Source of the DNA: JAJYIW01 sp963781665 | GTDB taxonomy: Bacteria; Chloroflexota; Anaerolineae; Anaerolineales; Anaerolineaceae | Direction: 5' to 3' | Length of the DNA: 64,000 nucleotides | Assembly (NCBI GenBank): GCA_963781665.1 | Contig: CAWAGA010000002.1 | Coordinates: 4,216,001 to 4,280,000 of the forward strand | In this document: positions 1 to 11,355 of the stretch, in pieces | How positions within the stretch are numbered: the stretch's first letter is position 1 | Layout of the letters: every line of letters begins with the position of its first letter | Position numbers and translations under genes: made by a program | The notes under the pieces: generated by a model | What the model saw: only the letters and a program-made list of their open reading frames with translations | What the model was told of the DNA's origin: nothing | The model's database searches: none

Positions 1-1
1 C

Positions 2-1430
2 GGATCCAGGAAAGATTTTCCTGTCGATGTGTTTTCTCTTGAATTGGACAAAGTCCCGGTCTACCTGATTTATAACCGGGAATTCTTTGGCGGAGATTAT
101 GGAGATGTATATGTCGATAGCGAACGATTGGGTAAAGGACCCTTCGAAGATGATGCTCTCCGTTTCGCTTTTTTCTCTACGGCCGTCCTGGAATTGATGT
201 TGGTGTATCCGGAGCTCTCCGAAATCAATGCCCTGCACTGTCATGATTGGCATACAGGGGCCTTGTTGACCTTATTAAAGTACAGCGCACGTTATCAAAA
301 ATTGTCGAACTCATTGCGAAAACTATTCACCATCCACAACCTGGATTATCAAGGCACACGTCCTTTCGAGTTGTCCTCGGCAAGATCTTTGAGTTCTTTT
401 GCTGAATGGTTTCCTGAACTGTACCAGGAATTGAAAGTTGCCAATAACTTGACAGCAATCACCGATCTCCATTCGCCTGTTCCATGTTTCAACCCGATGC
501 GAGCAGGAATCAATCTGGCGGATATTGTCAATACCGTCAGCCCTAATTATGCCCTTGAAATCACCCAACCCGACGATGAAGTCAGAAATTTTATCGGAGG
601 CCGCGGCCTCGAAGAGGACCTCAAAAAGCTTGGCAGCCGCCTATTTGGGGTTCTAAATGGTCTTGATTATGAGTTCGAATAATCCGTCTGCATTGTCACC
701 ACCTTTCGACTCGACACTTCCAAACTGGCAGGACGCTCGCGTGGAGCACAAAGTTGGTCTTTTGGAAGATCTTGCACAAAATTTCGAAACAATAGCGGCT
801 AAATTAGGCAAGCGTTTCAAGAATAGCGCGGCCGTGCTTCAAAAAATAGAGTCTTTTCAAGCCGAAAAGTGGAGCGACAAGCCCCTGGTGGTTGCAGTCA
901 CCCGCGCTGTCCGCCAAAAGGTAAATATCTTGTTGGAAGAGCTGAATGGATCGGGAATTATCCTACAGGAAATCCTCAGGCGGGATATTTTACTGCTCAT
1001 CCTGGGCACTGGAGACCTTGAAGACCAGTTGGAAGCAATCAACGAATATGAAAACGGCCTTTTTGTTTGCACCTTTGACCCAGGATTCGCCGATCTTTTA
1101 TATGCTGCCGGAGACATATTTCTAATGCCGTCTGATTTCGAGCCATGTGGGATTTCCCAGATGATCGCCATGCGCTACGGCTGCCTTCCGCTTGTGCCTG
1201 CTGTTGGCGGCTTGAATGACACTGTTCAGGATAGGGTCAACGGTTTTGTTTACCACGGCGCCAATCGTCCCGTGGCTCGTATGGCTCTTATAGACAAGCT
1301 CGATGAAGCGCTGGACTGCTATTATCAGGACCGAAAACAATGGGAAGCAATGCAAGTTGAAGCGATGGATGCCCGTTATAAGTGGTCAGATTCTGCCATG
1401 GAATATATCGAACTCTACCGGAATCGGTGA
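2..1430 (+). pseudogene. glgA: Glycogen/starch synthase (GT5), 5'-truncated by window edge and frameshifted
   Basis: ADP-glucose (or UDP-glucose) alpha-glucan synthase that extends glycogen chains. The frame is open from base 2, so the first roughly 90 residues, including the KTGGLGDV-type substrate loop, lie upstream of the window. The first part shows family landmarks such as VYLIYNREFFGG, HCHDWHTG, TIHNLDYQG and NTVSPNYALEI, and ends at a stop at 680-682 just after NGLDYE. The second part continues in the next frame from about 670 and carries the C-terminal GT-B signature SDFEPCGISQMIAMRYG. Removing one base near 677 joins the halves smoothly as EFNNPSA. Either a decayed gene or a one-base assembly error; identity is confident, functionality is not. 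Eleven bases separate it from the next glycosyltransferase, so the two were probably cotranscribed. Confidence 0.85.
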
Positions 1431-1442
1431 CAGGAGGACCCA

Positions 1443-2949
1443 ATGAGAATCGCATTCATTAATCCCCAGGGTAACTTTGATTCTCAAGATAGTTATTGGA
1501 GCGCCCATCCAGACTTCGGTGGGCAGCTTGTCTATGTAAAGGAAGTCGCTCTGGCCTGTGCAGACTTAGGTCATCAAGTCGATATTTTTACCAGGCAGAT
1601 GAATGATCCTGATTGGCCGGAGTTTTTCGCTCCACAGGATGGCTATCCTGGAGTGTCTGCTGTCCGGATCATCCGAATACCATTTGGCGGACCAAAATTC
1701 TTGAATAAAGAAGAACTGTGGCCCTTCCTCGGAACTGAATTTGCTGACGGCGTCAAATCCTTTTACGGTCAAGAAGGCACAATGCCTGAAGCATTTACTG
1801 CCCATTATGGTGATGGCGGTATTACCGCTGCGAATTCTTGCAGAAGATACCGGAATCCCTTTTACCTTTACCGCTCATTCGCTTGGCGCTCAAAAAATGG
1901 ACAAGTTGACTTCGACCCGGGCAAATTTGCCTGAGTTGGAACAGAGGTACCATTTTGCACGCCGTATTTTTGCTGAACGAACCGCGATGAATCATGCAGC
2001 CGTCAACATTGTCAGCACAACCCAGGAGAGGATCGAACAATATGGCCATCCTGCTTATCGTGGCGCGATCGACGTTCTTGACCTAAAACGATTTGCAGTC
2101 ATTCCCCCAGGTGTCAATCTATCCATTTTCGATCATCAGGTTCACCTTCCTGGTGAGGAAAAGACCGGTGAAAAAATCCGGCAGATGTTCCAACGCGATC
2201 TTGCCCCTGACCGCCAATCGCTCTCAGCCATTGTCTCTTCCAGCCGGCTTGATTCTAAAAAAAATACTACCGGCCTGGTTAAGGCCTTTGCCACGAATCG
2301 TCCTTTACAAGAACTGGCCAACCTGGTCATTTTCGTTCGTGGGATCGACAACCCGCTTCGTGACCATTCCAAATCTCAGTTTGAGGAAAAGGATGTATTG
2401 GATGAAATTGTTCACCTGGCCAACACGTACCAGCTTTGGGGAAAGATTTGCGCATTTCCAATCGCCGGCCAGAAAGAATTAGCTGCCGCTTACCGATATT
2501 TATCCCATCAATTTTCTGTATTCTCACTGACTGCTCTTTACGAGCCGTTTGGATTGGCCCCGCTCGAGGCAATCGCTGCCGGTTTACCGGGTGTGGTAAC
2601 CAAGAATGGAGGTCCAAGTGAGAGCCTTTATGATGCAGATACTAATCAAGAATTTGGGGTTCTAATCAATCCTGTTGATCCTGACGATATTGCCAAGGGT
2701 TTACTCAAGATTTTGTCAGACCGGAAAACCTGGGAATACTACCAGAAAGCGGGTATCCAAAGGGTTTATGACCGTTACACCTGGGAACAAACGGCAACGA
2801 GTTATTTGCACGTAATTCGAAATATGATCGAAAAACCGGAATCATCCAAACCGGATGAATTGCTTCAAATCCCAAAGTTTTACCGCCAACCTGACCTGAA
2901 AAATGATTTCAGGATTGAATCCTTACTCGAATTGCTTCAAAATAAATAA
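1443..2949 (+). pseudogene. Sucrose-phosphate-synthase-like GT4 glycosyltransferase, frameshifted
   Basis: Starts at ATG 1443 behind AGGAGG. The N-terminus (INPQGNFDSQDSYWSAHPDFGGQLVYVKEVA) is that of sucrose synthase/sucrose-phosphate synthase-type retaining GT-B enzymes: the GGQ-VY nucleotide-sugar loop is clear. The first frame ends at 1934; the rest runs in the next frame to 2949 and includes IPFTFTAHSLGAQK, VIPPGVN, SSRLDSKKN and the donor-site motif ALYEPFGLAPLEAIAAG. Deleting one A of the AA at 1833-1834 restores HYGDGGITAAILAEDTG. About 500 residues when repaired, normal for a bacterial enzyme without the phosphatase domain. It probably makes sucrose-6-phosphate or a related glucoside; the neighbouring PfkB kinase fits sucrose/fructose metabolism. 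The exact acceptor is an inference. Confidence 0.8.
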
Positions 2950-2963
2950 GCGTCTGGAGGAAA

Positions 2964-3957
2964 ATGTCAGCAGACTCTGATTTTCCAATGGAAATTCCTG
3001 AAGGTGAGCTTGACTTTCTGTCGATTGGTGAAACCCTGATCGACTTCATTTCGCTTGAAATAACAGAATTCGCTCAAGGGGGCTAATGTTTTTCAACGTC
3101 ATTTAGGTGGATCTCCGGCTAATATCGCTGTGAATATCTCCAAGTTAGGTGGAAAATCAGCAATATACTCCAAAGTAGGCATAGGTGCTTTTGGCCAATT
3201 TCTGAAATCAGAACTGGAAGTCCAGGGAGTCGATACCACCTTCCTGATTTTGGATCCAGGTGTGCATACTACTTTGATTTTTGTTTCTCATACAAGTGGT
3301 ACGCCCGACTTTGAAGCTTACCGAAATGGCGATTATAAACTGTCCCCTACAGAGATCCGTGAAGAAGCAATTTTAAAATCTCGAATTGTCCATGCCTCAA
3401 CCTTTGCGCTGTCACGAAACCCTTGCCGCTCGGCCGTCGAAAAAGCATTGGACCTGGCATGCAATAATAATAAGATCGTTTCCCTCGATCCAAATTACAG
3501 TTCAAGCATCTGGCCCGACATCGACGAAGCCAAAAAAGTAATCAAAGCCATGTATCGCTTTACCTCAGTGACCAAACCTTCGGTAGATGATGCACAACGT
3601 CTTTTTGGACCGGGTTACAAACCAGAAGAATATATCCAGATGTTTCACGAAATGGGCCCTCGTTTGGTCGTTCTTACCATGGGGAAAGATGGTTTTTATA
3701 TATCATTAGATGGAAACATCCTTGCTAATATCCCTGCCCGGCCTGTAAAGGTTGTCGATGCAACTGGGGCGGGTGACTCGTTCTGGTCTGGGTTTCTAAT
3801 GGCCTTGTTAGATGGACTGCCGCTTTATCAATGTGGGCTTTTTAGCCGCGAAATCGTTGAGCTTAAGCTGACAAGGATTGGCCAACTACCGGAAGCTTTG
3901 GATCGCAAGGCCATCTATGCCAGGCTGAGGGATGATAGAAACAATTTATCTGGATAG
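2964..3957 (+). pseudogene. PfkB-family sugar kinase (fructokinase-like), frameshifted
   Basis: Starts at ATG 2964 with GGAGG upstream, 14 bases after the preceding glycosyltransferase. Residues LDFLSIGETLIDF are the usual PfkB beginning. The frame then stops at 3084-3086; removing one G from the GGGGG run at 3078-3082 gives GANVFQRHLGGSPANIAVN, the ribokinase-family substrate motif. The remainder is open to 3957 and contains the catalytic signature DATGAGDSFWSGFL with the GAGD base. It would phosphorylate fructose or another hexose using ATP. About 330 residues when repaired, the normal family length. The extreme C-terminus diverges from typical fructokinases. Substrate assignment rests only on the neighbouring sucrose-type glycosyltransferase. 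Confidence 0.8.
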
Positions 3958-4461
3958 TTGCTGATAACCGGGGTGCCAGAGCTCTGCCACTGACTGAACA
4001 GGTGATAGTGATTCACATGGGCTGCCATCGATGTAGGATAAGTCCCTAGCAAATAACACTTTTCTCCCAATAGCAGATAAAGCTGTTTTTTTATCACTTT
4101 CAAAATCGCCTGGCAGAGCCCATACGATTTTATCTTACGATCCAGGCAGAGCGCCTCTCTCTGCTAACATCATCTATGGCAGGTCTAAGAATGAACTTTA
4201 TCAATCAAACAGCTCGAAGAACAAACCATTTTTGTGTTTTCCTTTTGGTGTAAACCGGGGTAACTGCTTAAGGGAGATATACACCATCGGTGTAAAGTGT
4301 GGCTCTGGTGTATTCCCGGATGCCTTTAGGGTGCAAATAATCCATCCACACCGTCAGGATAGCCTCCTCATCCCTATTCAACGACATCTTTAGCCATATG
4401 CATCAGCTTTCCGATTTATTGTGTTTTTGCATTAAGATTTCACACTATCAAGGAAAGGCTG
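3958..4461. other. Intergenic region, no convincing gene
   Basis: About 500 bases between the kinase and a decayed transposase. It contains a short palindrome TACACC-ATC-GGTGTA at 4282-4296 and a 39-codon minus-strand open frame (4387 to 4268) ending in TRATLYTDGVYLP that I do not recognise. The block is probably the eroded left flank of the insertion-sequence remnant that follows. No RNA gene or clear promoter is seen. Confidence 0.4.
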
Positions 4462-4803
4462 ATGATCGTTACCCTGCTGATATCATTATTCTGCATATTC
4501 CTCGATCTGTTAGCAACCCTGGGCACTGCCAAAAGTGATAAAGATGTGGAGATCATTATCCTACGCCAACAGGTACGAATCTTACAACGCAAAACGAAGA
4601 CACCCATACGGATATCTGATCCTGAAAAAATGGTTTTAGCTACCCTTGTGCAAAAGTACGGCCATTTTAAGCAAAGTCCACGCCGGCATCTTGATCAGGT
4701 CATGTTGATTTTCAAACCTGACACCAGTCCTGCGCTGGCGGTTAGAAATGGTTCGGCGAAAGTGGACCTTCAGACGAAAAGGAAAACCAGGCAGGTCTAA
4801 GTA
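4462..4803 (+). pseudogene. Transposase/integrase-core N-terminal fragment (insertion sequence remnant)
   Basis: The start (ATG 4462, AAGGAAAGG upstream) encodes DVEIIILRQQVRILQRK, the hallmark N-terminal helix of rve-type integrase-core transposases whose relatives read LALENLALRHQLAVLQR. After IFKPDT the frame should read VLRWRLEMVRRKWTF, and it does so in the next frame from 4727; one extra base near 4726 breaks it. The sequence then ends abruptly at about 4803, where the AddA stop region begins, so the DDE catalytic core is absent. This is a dead fragment marking an old insertion or deletion boundary immediately downstream of addA. Confidence 0.7.
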
Positions 4804-4812
4804 ATCTTCAGA

Positions 4813-7800
4813 TCACCCCACCTCGCGCACCTCTACCGCCCGATTGGCATTCAGAAAACACATCAGTGCTCGTGGATTTTGGCCCAACAGGGCAGTGGCA
4901 ACCTGGCGGTAGCGCAGCAACTGGGCGGTGTACATTTCCACCGCTGCCTCCAGCTGACCCCGGCTGCGCAGCTCATCCGTCTTGAAATCCACCAGCACCC
5001 AACCCGATGGTATGCGGTACAGGCAATCCATGAACCCCCATCCGGCATCTTCCTGGGAAGCCGGTCCGGTGAACGGCACTTCATGGCGGCGCTCCAGGGC
5101 GGAGTCCATCTCGGCAAATAGCGGGTGGCGTTGGAACCGGTTGAGCAATCCCTGAGCCTCACGGACCGCCTGGCCCAGCAACCATTCGTCCACCACGCCC
5201 TCCATCTGGGCCTGGGTGCGCAGGGTGGACTCGAGCTGTGCATCGCTGGGGAAGCGCCAACGCTGTAGAGCTTTGTGCACCATCTCGCCCACCACCCGGG
5301 CCGGGGGGGTGCGGGGTTCCAGCAACAAACGCCGGTGCTCGCTGGGTTCAGGGAGCGTAACAGTCATGGGCAGGGCCGGGTAGAGCGGCTCAGCCAGCAA
5401 ATCGGGCCAATCCGGGGCTGTCCCCAGGTCAACCGTCGGGGCATCCGGGGACAGCGGCGCCAACCAAACGGACCACTCACCCCCACCTAGCAGCGCAGTG
5501 GGCTTCCAGGTACCCGCGTCTTCCAGGAGCGTATCTGGGAGGACCCCGCCGGCATCCAGTAATGTGCTCAACCAACCATCTGCTTTGAGGTGATCGCTCT
5601 TCAAGCTCAAATGCCCATTAATGATCAGCTTCTCCTGGGCACGAGTTAGGGCCACGTACAGCAGGCGCAGATCTTCGGCATCTGCCTGGAGGTTATCTTG
5701 CCATTGGGCTAGGCGGAAGGCCAGTGGGTTGCCGTCGACCTTGTCAATCCCAAAAGTCCAGCTCTGGTCCAATTGGTAAGCCAAGTTTCGGCCCCGGTTG
5801 GGGCGGCGGTTGGCATCCGCCAGGACCACAATCGGGAATTCCAACCCCTTTGCTTTATGGATGGTCATCAGACACACCACGCCTTCCGCTTCCGAGGCGG
5901 CCTCACTCTCACGTGCACCTACGTCCCGCATCGTGGCGATGTATTCCAGGAAAGCCCGCACCCGTACCGCGCCGCTCTTCTGGGCATCGCTGATCAGCTT
6001 ATCCACATTGTGCCATAAGCGCGCGCTGCCAGGTAGGTGGGCGCAGGTTGCCAGTATAGCTCGGTAATCTGATTGATCTACGATACGCTTGAGCAGCGAT
6101 GCCACCGGCAGGCGATCAACGATGGGTTCGAGGTCTGCCAACACCTCTCTCGCTCGCAGGGTGTGTTTCTGATCGGCGGGCGACAGGTTGCTCAGGTCAC
6201 CGAGAAGGGCATCCCGCAGCGGGCGCAATTCGTTTGCACTTCCTCGCCGGAGTTGGTACAAACCCACGTCCGAAATGCCCAAGGCGGGCGAGCGCAGCAT
6301 CCCGGCCAGAGCCTGGTCATCCCAGGGGTCCGCCAATGCGCGTAAGATGTTGAGCAGGTCGCGCACTTCGGGGCGGTCGTAAAATCCGCTCCCCGCGACG
6401 GTTACGAATGGAATGCCAAAATCTTCTAATGCCTGTTCGTAGATCGGGAAGGGTGTGGATGCGCGAAAAAGCAGGGCGATCTCATCCCATGACTGGATTT
6501 CACCGTTTACCTTCAATTCCGCCAGGCGGCCAGCCAGGGCATGGGCAGAAGCGGCGCGGGCCGTTTCGCTGTCTTCGCCGGCAGCCAGGATGCATTCCAC
6601 AAATGGGGCATGCATTCCTGCTCGCGGCATTACCCGCTCGGAATGCAGTGGGGCGAAGGGGATGTAATAGGGGCGCTGCCCGTCAGGCGTGTTGCCCATG
6701 ACCTGCGACAATAGAGCGCCGGAGCTGGCTAGCAGAGCGGGGTGAGCACGGAAGGTGCGGTCCAAATCGATGTTGCGCCCACCCTGGCGTTGAATCTCAG
6801 ACTGCAGGCCGGTGAAAACAGTCACGTCCGCGCCGCGGAAGCGGTAGATGCTCTGGCGAGCGTCGCCTACCACAAACAAGCGCCCGGGCTGCTCTCCGCA
6901 TAATCCCTGGATGATCTCGCGCTGGCGGCCATTCGTATCCTGAAACTCATCAACCAGCACCGCGGCCACTTCAGCCTGCCAGTGGGCACGGATGGCCGGG
7001 TTGCGCAGCAGGTTCACGGTGCCTGCTTCCAGGTCGTCGAAATCCAGACCGCTTTGTTCATCCAGGGAGGCCCGGTAAAAGGCCAGGGCCTGGTCATACA
7101 GACTTTCCAGCAGTGGGGAGAGTTTTGCCAGTAGTTGGTCCACATTGGGATCGGGCGGCAAATCACCAGCAGAGGCACCACCCAACCAGGGCTGTAGCAG
7201 ACCATCGTAACGCTCGCGTAGGGCTCTCACGGCGTCTTTAGCGCGGGAGGCCCGCTTGCCCAGGTTCAATTTCATCTGGCTGCGCCGGGCGGTAAAAAGG
7301 GCCAGGGCAGATGCGGCGGCCTCCTGGTGGGTGGAGGCACCTTCAGCGACATCCAGGGAGGTCAACAATTCGACGATCTGGTCTGCAAAGGTTTCGCCGG
7401 CGTCGCCAGCCAGGGTGAGGTCAGTCCGGGCCAGGTTCAGTTCAGAGCGCACGCAGCTCACGGTCTCATCCTGAAAGAACTTAAGAAGAGCCTGCGTGAC
7501 GGCTCGATTGAGCTGATCGGGGGCAAATGAACCTGGAACCATGTCTAACCGTTTGCCCAGGAATAACCCAACCAGTGCTCCCAACCGGTTGAGGCTGAAG
7601 TTCTGGAAGAGCGCTGCCATCTCAGGCCGTTGGATGGCCCATATCAACGCGCTTTCCACGGCCTGAACGCGCAGCGCGGTAGCCGTATTTTCCTCGACGA
7701 CGATAAACTGCGGGTCCAGAAGGGATTCTGCTGGGTGGTTGCGCAGGATCTCCGCGCACAGGCTGTGGATCGTGCCAATACGGGCGCTGTCCATCTGACT

Positions 7801-8109
7801 TTCCAGGGCAGCCCAAAAGGTGCGCCCTTCCTGGGTTCCGGCAGCCAGTACCAGCTGGCGCAGAAACAGACGGGCGCGACTGCGCATTTCCCGGGCGGCT
7901 TTCTCGGTAAAGGTGATCGCAACCACCTGGCGCGGTTGCGATCCCTGGCTGAGGTAACGCAGGTAGCGTGCTACCAGAGTGCGCGTCTTGCCGCTTCCCG
8001 CCCCGGCGGTGACGGCCACATTGCAGGAGTCCTCCCCGGCAGCCTTACGCTGGCCGGCGGTCAGGCCCAGAATATCCAGCAAGTCAGAAGCTGCATGTTC
8101 GGCTACCAT
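4813..8109 (-). CDS. addA: ATP-dependent helicase/nuclease subunit AddA
   Basis: A 1098-residue UvrD-like superfamily 1 helicase with a C-terminal RecB-type nuclease, the large subunit of the AddAB double-strand-break resection complex. Visible motifs in order: Walker A GAGSGKT (residues 36-42), TFTEKAAREM, Walker B VDEFQDT, GDARQSIYRFRGAD, IHKAKGLEFPIVVLAD, LLYVALTRAQEKL, and nuclease motifs GFMDCLYRI and VLVDFKTDEL near the C-terminus. The start ATG at 8109 overlaps the end of addB by 7 bases, indicating translational coupling. It is intact although its partner is split. The coding sequence is richer in G+C than neighbouring genes, which may point to separate ancestry. In the cytoplasm it would process broken DNA ends for RecA. 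Confidence 0.92.
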   Translation of the reverse strand: MVAEHAASDLLDILGLTAGQRKAAGEDSCNVAVTAGAGSGKTRTLVARYLRYLSQGSQPRQVVAITFTEKAAREMRSRARLFLRQLVLAAGTQEGRTFWAALESQMDSARIGTIHSLCAEILRNHPAESLLDPQFIVVEENTATALRVQAVESALIWAIQRPEMAALFQNFSLNRLGALVGLFLGKRLDMVPGSFAPDQLNRAVTQALLKFFQDETVSCVRSELNLARTDLTLAGDAGETFADQIVELLTSLDVAEGASTHQEAAASALALFTARRSQMKLNLGKRASRAKDAVRALRERYDGLLQPWLGGASAGDLPPDPNVDQLLAKLSPLLESLYDQALAFYRASLDEQSGLDFDDLEAGTVNLLRNPAIRAHWQAEVAAVLVDEFQDTNGRQREIIQGLCGEQPGRLFVVGDARQSIYRFRGADVTVFTGLQSEIQRQGGRNIDLDRTFRAHPALLASSGALLSQVMGNTPDGQRPYYIPFAPLHSERVMPRAGMHAPFVECILAAGEDSETARAASAHALAGRLAELKVNGEIQSWDEIALLFRASTPFPIYEQALEDFGIPFVTVAGSGFYDRPEVRDLLNILRALADPWDDQALAGMLRSPALGISDVGLYQLRRGSANELRPLRDALLGDLSNLSPADQKHTLRAREVLADLEPIVDRLPVASLLKRIVDQSDYRAILATCAHLPGSARLWHNVDKLISDAQKSGAVRVRAFLEYIATMRDVGARESEAASEAEGVVCLMTIHKAKGLEFPIVVLADANRRPNRGRNLAYQLDQSWTFGIDKVDGNPLAFRLAQWQDNLQADAEDLRLLYVALTRAQEKLIINGHLSLKSDHLKADGWLSTLLDAGGVLPDTLLEDAGTWKPTALLGGGEWSVWLAPLSPDAPTVDLGTAPDWPDLLAEPLYPALPMTVTLPEPSEHRRLLLEPRTPPARVVGEMVHKALQRWRFPSDAQLESTLRTQAQMEGVVDEWLLGQAVREAQGLLNRFQRHPLFAEMDSALERRHEVPFTGPASQEDAGWGFMDCLYRIPSGWVLVDFKTDELRSRGQLEAAVEMYTAQLLRYRQVATALLGQNPRALMCFLNANRAVEVREVG

Positions 8110-11100
8110 CTAACCGCCTTGTAGTGCCAGCACCAGGCCGCCGCCACACAGTAGCTCGGGCAGCCACCCTGGGGCGTCATAGGCTCGAAGGATCCCTGGC
8201 GAATGCCATTCACGATGGCTTCAATATGGTTGGTCGCCACCTGGAAGGCCGCCTCGGCCCCTTTGCCAAACTCGCTTTGGAAGCTGCTCAGTTTTAAGGC
8301 GCTGGCCCCACCCTGGAACAGCTTCCAATAAAAACCTTCCACTGGTTCGCCCAGTTTAAGGGCGTGGCTGGCAGCCAGGGCATAGATCGGGAGCTGAAGG
8401 CGGCGGCCGTCGATCAAATCGCTGGGCGACAGGTGAGAACTGCCCGATTTGTAGTCGATCACGCGCAGTTCTCCCCGCGAGTTGATATCGATGCGGTCGA
8501 CCAGACCGTGCAGGTGAATATCCCCACTTGCTGTGTGCAGCACCAGGGGCGGCTGACCGCCCATACCGAATTTAGCTTCGAAAACCAACGGCCGCCAGCC
8601 CTGATCCGGGTCCAGGTCGGCGATCCCATGCACTGTTGCTTCTAATACCAGCAGTAGATCGGCTTGCTGGGTCTCCCACAATGGGGAGGGGCGGAACTGG
8701 TAATCCTGCGGGGCGGTTGCGAACACACGCCGGGCAGCTTCGGACAGGTGGGCCAACACCGCGGCGGTGTCGGCCGGGTCAGCCACTTCTTGATAGACCT
8801 GCTCCAGAACCGCATGCAGGATGGTTCCAAGCTGGTTCGCCTGATATCCAATTTGAGGTGCTTCGATCACCTCTAATCTGAGCGCTGAGGATACCAGGAA
8901 AGAAAAGGCACAGGTCGCGTCAGATTCCAAGAACGCGAAGCGCTCCATCCGGCGCGTTCCCCGTAGCGCAGGCGCAAAACCCGAGCAAGTTCTGACAAAT
9001 CTCCATCATAAGCGCCTCTGGCTTCTTTCTGCAGCCGGTCAGTCAGCACGGTTTGCATATCCGCGATGTGCTGCCAACGGGTGCCAAACTGGACGGAGAA
9101 AGCCTTCGCCAGATCCAACCCGGTTTGCGACCAACGCCGGGCAGCCCAGAAGAGCAGCTCATTGGGAGAAGCCGCTTCGCTTAGCGGGCGAGCTTCATCG
9201 GGATGGAGGCGCTGGGGTTTGTCCGCAAGCAGCTCTTGGAGCGCATTCCAATAGGGAGAAAACTCCCAGTTTTCACCATCTTTGGCCAGATAAGGCCGGG
9301 TCAGCAGCAAATAGCGGTCGGCGCGAGTCACCACCTGGTAAAACAGCCCAGCCTGCTGCTGGCCGAGATGAGGTTCCATGCCCAATTTATCGCGCACTTC
9401 TTCACTGAGGAAGGGATCGGCGCGTTCGACCGCCGGAAAAACCCCTTCCGCCAGGCCAAGTACTGCCAGGGCATCCACGCGGATCCCACGCGCTTCCATC
9501 AGGCGTAAAATGCGGACAGCAGGCTGGGCAGTATTCGAAACTTCCACCTTCACAGTGGTCGTGCGCATCAGCCCTTCCCACTCCCTGAGAAAACCTTCAT
9601 AACCGGTGGGGCAGTCTCCGGTGAGCGCTTCGCTCCGCGCCAGAGCCTGCAGTAGTAGGTCGATTGTGGTGCTCAGCCCGTTTTCGCTGGCGGATTCCAG
9701 TTGGTTGAAAAAGCCCAGATTTTCCAGCAGTTCCTGCAGCCAGACGGCCCACTGCCGATAGCTCATCTCGCCCACCGGCTGAGACAGGCGCCCGGAAAAC
9801 TGTCGCAGACCTTGTAGCAGGCGGACTGCCGTGGCGCCCGTCGGCAGGTGTGGAGCGGCAGTTCCTTCTTCGGACAGGTCCTCTAAATCCTCTGGGCTTG
9901 AATCCTGTGCGGATAAAGCCTGCAATGTTTCTTCCCACTGGGCGAACCCCTGGACTACCTGCCCGTAGCGGCTGGTAATTTCCAACAGCTTGGCATCAGT
10001 GGGCTGCATACCGAAAGCTGCCAGGTCAAAAAAAGGCGAGCGAAGGGTGTCTAGCAAGGGACGAAAAGGGTAATCCTGAAATGGGAGGCTTAGCAAATCT
10101 GACAAAGCAGCGCCCAGGGGAGTGGTGGACACCAATACCCCCTGGCTGAATTGAATGGGCAGGCCAAATTCATCCGCGGCATCCTGGAGCGGCGCGCGGT
10201 AGATTTCCAGATCGGGTACGGCGACCGCGCAGGCAGACAGCGCCAGGCCGTCGCGCAGGATGTGGGTTTTTAGCCATCGTAGGCCTTCACGTGCTTCTTC
10301 GACCGGTGAGCGGGCTTCGATGCGCTGCAGGTCGCTGCCTGACCGGAAGGGTTGGCCGGGGGTCTCAAAAAAACTCTGCTCCACCTGAAGCAGGGTGGGA
10401 GGTAAACGTGGTGCGGTGGGTAGGGTTTGAATTTCAAGCGGCTGGCTTTCTGCCAGGCTGCTGGCGACCGGGGCAAACCTGCGCTGAGCTGGGCGGTTCA
10501 TCTCCGGTGTGCCCGGCAGGGTGATCCAGGTTTCGGCGGCGCGGACGGCGGCAATCTGTAAGATCTGCATCTGAGCAGGATTGAAGTTATCGAATCCATC
10601 CACGACCACAAGGCGACATCCGTCAATACATTCTGACCGGAACCGAGTGCCTCGAGCGCATATGCGCTCAACCCTTCCAGGTCCGTCCAGCCCAGGTTCA
10701 GCAGCCGCTGCTGGAACTCGTCATAGATCTGGGCCAAATCGATCAGGCCTGGATCGGATTGGGCATAGGCCACTTCCGCCAGGCGATCAGGTGCGACCAG
10801 GGCGCGTTTCAATTCGGAGATCCGTTCGCGGACTCCGTTTAAAAAGCCTGGCAGGACGCAGATGGGGGCGTAGTGGGGGATTTGACTGTGAGCGTTCAGG
10901 ATGCGTATGATCTCCTGCAGTAATCGGTGGAGCATGCTCTGCCTGGCTGTTGGCAGGCTGCGACCAACCCTTTCCAGGATCTCTTCGTACAGATCTTGAA
11001 AAGTGGCCACTCGCACGGGTAGTACCTGTCCGCTGGCAGAAAAACGGGCGCGCACAGCATCCGCCTGGAGCTGATCTGGAACGAGATACCAGATCTGCGC

Positions 11101-11193
11101 AAATGGACTATCTTGGGCAGTGGATTTGACCAGATCCAGGCAGGTTTGGGTTTTACCGGTGGCGGGTGGTGAGATTAATAAATGGACAGGCAT
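8103..11193 (-). pseudogene. addB: ATP-dependent nuclease subunit AddB, split into three frames
   Basis: The likely start is ATG 11193, giving MPVHLLISPPATGKTQ, with a Walker-A-like SPPATGKT. The N-terminal frame runs to about 10620, the middle frame from there to about 8950 (RLVVVDGFDNFNPAQMQ, RVDALAVLGLAEGVFP), and the C-terminal frame to 8103 with the RecB-family nuclease motif RVIDYKSGS. Cysteines in SDATCAFSF and in GGCPSYCVAAAWCWHY match the AddB iron-sulfur cluster cysteines. Each junction (near 10618-10628 and 8948-8952) looks like one missing base. Repaired length is about 1030 residues, normal for AddB. Since the iron-sulfur and nuclease residues are all kept, recent inactivation or assembly indels are more likely than old decay. 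Confidence 0.85.
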
Positions 11194-11355
11194 TTGAAGG
11201 AGATCATTCTGAAAAAGTCTTATTGAAGTAATTATAGGCCATATACAAAGCAATTGGGTTGTCGTTCTTGACTTACCAGTCATTAGTCAGGAGACCACAT
11301 TTATATTTTCAGAAAGGAATAAGGGAAATCACAAAAACAATTTGTGGAAGAAACG

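Noticed and set aside
4863..7922. Numerous long open frames on the plus strand and other minus frames across the AddA gene
   Set aside because: They are shadows of the intact G+C-rich addA reading frame, with no domain or ribosome binding site support.
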